14,002 nucleotides of DNA from JAJFGI01 sp036397065 (GTDB lineage: Bacteria; Pseudomonadota; Alphaproteobacteria; Kiloniellales; J153), in contig DASWJP010000131.1 in the NCBI GenBank assembly GCA_036397065.1, positions 1 to 14,002 of the forward strand. The letters run 5' to 3'. Below are positions 12,127-14,002 of the stretch, piece after piece. Within the stretch, counting starts at the first letter, position 1. Every line of letters begins with the position of its first letter. Both the position numbers and the translations under genes were made by a program. The notes beneath the pieces were generated by a model. That model searched no databases, was not told the origin of the DNA, and saw nothing but the letters and a program-made list of their open reading frames with translations.

Positions 12127-14002
12127 TTAGGCGGCTTTGTCGTCGTTGAGGAACTTGCTGATCTCGGCGCGTAGGACATCGCCTTGCTTGGCCAGTTCCT
12201 GGGCCGCGCTCAGGACGTCGCCGGCCGACTTGCCGGTTTCCACCGCCGCGCTGTTGACGCTGGTGATGTTGGTCGACACCTCCTGCGTGCCGGAGGCGGC
12301 CTCCTGCACGGCGCGGGAGATTTCTTGAGTCGCCGCACTTTGCTCTTCCACCGCCGAGGCGATGCCCGAGGCGATCTCGCTGATCTCGCTGATCGTCTTG
12401 CCGATGCCCTTGATCGCATCGACGGTCCCCTTGGTCGCTTCCTGCATGCCCGAGATCTGCGCGGCGATGTCCTCGGTCGCCTTGGCCGTCTGATTGGCCA
12501 GGCTCTTGACCTCGGAGGCCACCACGGCAAAGCCCTTGCCGGCATCGCCAGCACGTGCCGCCTCGATCGTGGCGTTCAGCGCCAGCAGGTTGGTCTGGCT
12601 GGCGATATTGCTGATCAACTCGACCACCTCGCCGATCTTCTGCGCGGCTTCGGCCAACCCTTCGACGGTCACGTTGGTGCGATCCGCCTCGCTGACCGCC
12701 CGGCTGGCGATCGACGAAGACCGTTCCACCTGTTGCCCGATTTCCTCGATGGACTTGGACATTTCCTCTGCCGCCGAGGCGACTGTCTGCACGTTGGTCG
12801 TGGCTTCTTCCGAAGCGGCGGCCACGGCTTCTGATTGACGGCTGGTCTCTTCGGCGGTCGATGCCATGGACTGGGCCGTTGACTGCAACTCCTGCGACGA
12901 GGAGGAAACGATGTCCACGACCTCGCTGACCCGTTTCGCCATGGCGATGGTTTCGACCTTCTTCTGCGTGATATCGACGGCGTTCTTGACCACCTTGTAA
13001 GGCTTGCCATCGGGGCCGAGGACCGGGTTGTAGGCGGCCTGGATCCAAACTTCCTTACCGTCCTTGCGCATCCGCATGAATTCCCCAGCCTGGAACTTAC
13101 CGGCCCGCAATTCATCCCAGAACTGGCGGTACGCGGAGCTTTCCTTGTATTTGGCCTCAACGAACAGGCTGTGCTTCTGGCCCTGGATCTCGGAGAGCTG
13201 CTGGTAGCCTAAAGCTTTCAGGAAGTTTTCGTTGGCGGTGATGATGGTGCCGTCCATCTCGAACTCGATCATCGCTTGCGAGGCGCCGATACCCTGCAAT
13301 GTCGCGACCAGGCGCTCGTTCTCGGCATCCGATTTGACCTTCGCGGTGACCACGCTCCAGGTGAGCATCGGGCCCATGTAGTTGCCGTCCGTGTCGTGGA
13401 TCGGGGTGACCAGCAGATCGAGGGTCTCCGGGCCGACTTGGATCAGGGCCTTGTGCGGCAGGTTCTTCGGGTCGGAGAGGATCTTGCGCTGGTGCGCCGG
13501 CACCTTGTGGAAGACGTCGATGGTCTGGCCGATCATGTCGTCGACCTTGACCGGCAGGTGATCCTGCAGGCTCTTCAGGGCCTCGACCGAGAACTTGTTC
13601 ATGTAGTTGAGCGCGAAGTTCTCGGTATCGCACATCATCACGCCGATGGGCATGCCCTCGACCATCTGGGTCAGCTGGGCGGCCTGGGCATCCATCTTCA
13701 CCTTCTCGGTGACCACGGCCCAGGTGAGCATGGCCGAGGTATAGGTGCCCTTGTCGTCGTAGATGGCGGTGACCAGCAGGTCGAGGGTCTCCGGGCCGAC
13801 CTGGATGAGCGCCTTGTGCGGCAGGTTGCCCGGGTCGGCGAGCAGCTTGCGCTGGTGCTTCGGGTTCTTGTGGAAGACGTCGATGCAGGTGCCGACCAGT
13901 TTGTCGGCCTCGATCTCGAGAATATCCTCCAGCTGCTTGACGGCGGTGAGGGAGGCCTTGTTGGCATAGGTGACGTTGAAGGTCTTGAGGTCGCAGACCA
14001 TG
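12127..14002 (-). CDS. Methyl-accepting chemotaxis protein with tandem PAS repeats, partial (N-terminus outside window)
   Basis: C-terminal 624 residues of a chemoreceptor; the frame runs off the window and the methionine at 14001 is equivalent to an internal one, so it is not the start. Visible order: PAS-like repeat 1 (residues 1-102), PAS-like repeat 2 (122-223), a third, different PAS domain (about 233-345) with GYQQLSEIQGQKHS and ending VVKNAVDITQKK, then a long coiled-coil MCP signalling domain (about 350-610). The hairpin tip that contacts CheA/CheW is NLLALNATIEAARAGDAGKGFAVVA (471-495). No membrane segment lies in the visible part, so a cytoplasmic or energy/redox-sensing receptor is possible, but the missing N-terminus could change this. 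The C-terminus NDDKAA lacks the CheR-tethering pentapeptide. A terminator follows at 12074-12102. The sensed ligand is unknown. Confidence 0.92.
   Translation of the reverse strand, partial: MVCDLKTFNVTYANKASLTAVKQLEDILEIEADKLVGTCIDVFHKNPKHQRKLLADPGNLPHKALIQVGPETLDLLVTAIYDDKGTYTSAMLTWAVVTEKVKMDAQAAQLTQMVEGMPIGVMMCDTENFALNYMNKFSVEALKSLQDHLPVKVDDMIGQTIDVFHKVPAHQRKILSDPKNLPHKALIQVGPETLDLLVTPIHDTDGNYMGPMLTWSVVTAKVKSDAENERLVATLQGIGASQAMIEFEMDGTIITANENFLKALGYQQLSEIQGQKHSLFVEAKYKESSAYRQFWDELRAGKFQAGEFMRMRKDGKEVWIQAAYNPVLGPDGKPYKVVKNAVDITQKKVETIAMAKRVSEVVDIVSSSSQELQSTAQSMASTAEETSRQSEAVAAASEEATTNVQTVASAAEEMSKSIEEIGQQVERSSSIASRAVSEADRTNVTVEGLAEAAQKIGEVVELISNIASQTNLLALNATIEAARAGDAGKGFAVVASEVKSLANQTAKATEDIAAQISGMQEATKGTVDAIKGIGKTISEISEIASGIASAVEEQSAATQEISRAVQEAASGTQEVSTNITSVNSAAVETGKSAGDVLSAAQELAKQGDVLRAEISKFLNDDKAA
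13333..13638 (-). repeat. PAS repeat unit 2 of the chemoreceptor
   Basis: Residues 122-223 align without gaps to residues 1-102 at an offset of exactly 121 codons (363 bases). Shared blocks include IDVFHK and PHKALIQVGPETLDLLVT. The DNA is also clearly similar around the shared blocks, pointing to a fairly recent internal duplication or homogenisation. Confidence 0.8.
13696..14001 (-). repeat. PAS repeat unit 1 of the chemoreceptor (upstream copy)
   Basis: Partner of the unit at 13333-13638; it may be truncated by the window edge, and further copies could lie upstream. Confidence 0.75.

Noticed and set aside
12184..12834. Plus-strand ORF opposite the chemoreceptor signalling domain
   Set aside because: Shadow of a repetitive, GC-rich coiled-coil coding region.

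Overview
High-GC chromosomal DNA that looks like a Rhodospirillales-type alphaproteobacterium (Rhodospirillum/Magnetospirillum-like). The clues are a Usg-family protein, a dihydroorotase of the 'DTQVHFREPG' subfamily that I recall from alphaproteobacteria, a methyl-accepting chemotaxis protein (MCP) built of tandem PAS repeats, GT9/GT4 glycosyltransferases, and a consensus-like CtrA box. This placement is inference from protein resemblance, not a database result.

Layout. 1-761 (-): 5' part of a YgfZ/IBA57-type folate-binding protein. 879-1832 (+): GT9 glycosyltransferase with a good -35/-10 pair. 1918-4488 (-): a visibly lower-GC pair, an ATP-grasp protein followed by a DegT-family aminotransferase, preceded by a ~400-base non-coding stretch with a CtrA-like box and several inverted repeats. 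4888-5859 (-): a second GT9 enzyme, divergent from a GT4 glycosyltransferase (5975-7072, +) that is followed closely by a dihydroorotase-like amidohydrolase (7087-8475, +). 8447-8743 (-): usg, overlapping the dihydroorotase tail-to-tail. 8977-9180 (+): small lipoprotein, overlapping tail-to-tail with a 4-hydroxyproline 2-epimerase (9173-10204, -). 10472-12027 (+): GNAT acetyltransferase followed at once by a histone-deacetylase-family deacylase. 12127-14002 (-): MCP whose N-terminus lies outside the window, with a strong terminator at 12074-12102.

How the genes relate. The three glycosyltransferases suggest a lipopolysaccharide or surface-glycan locus. The aminotransferase/ATP-grasp pair sits between two convergent GT9 genes, has different base composition, and has its own CtrA-like site, so it may be an acquired, cell-cycle- or motility-linked surface-sugar modification module. 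This is the best candidate here for something undescribed. The GNAT/deacylase pair is a second candidate: adjacent putative writer and eraser of acyl groups. Both GT9 upstream regions carry the same 11-base palindrome, GCTTGnCAAGC, a possible shared operator. I saw no tRNA, rRNA, CRISPR array, insertion sequence or phage gene.
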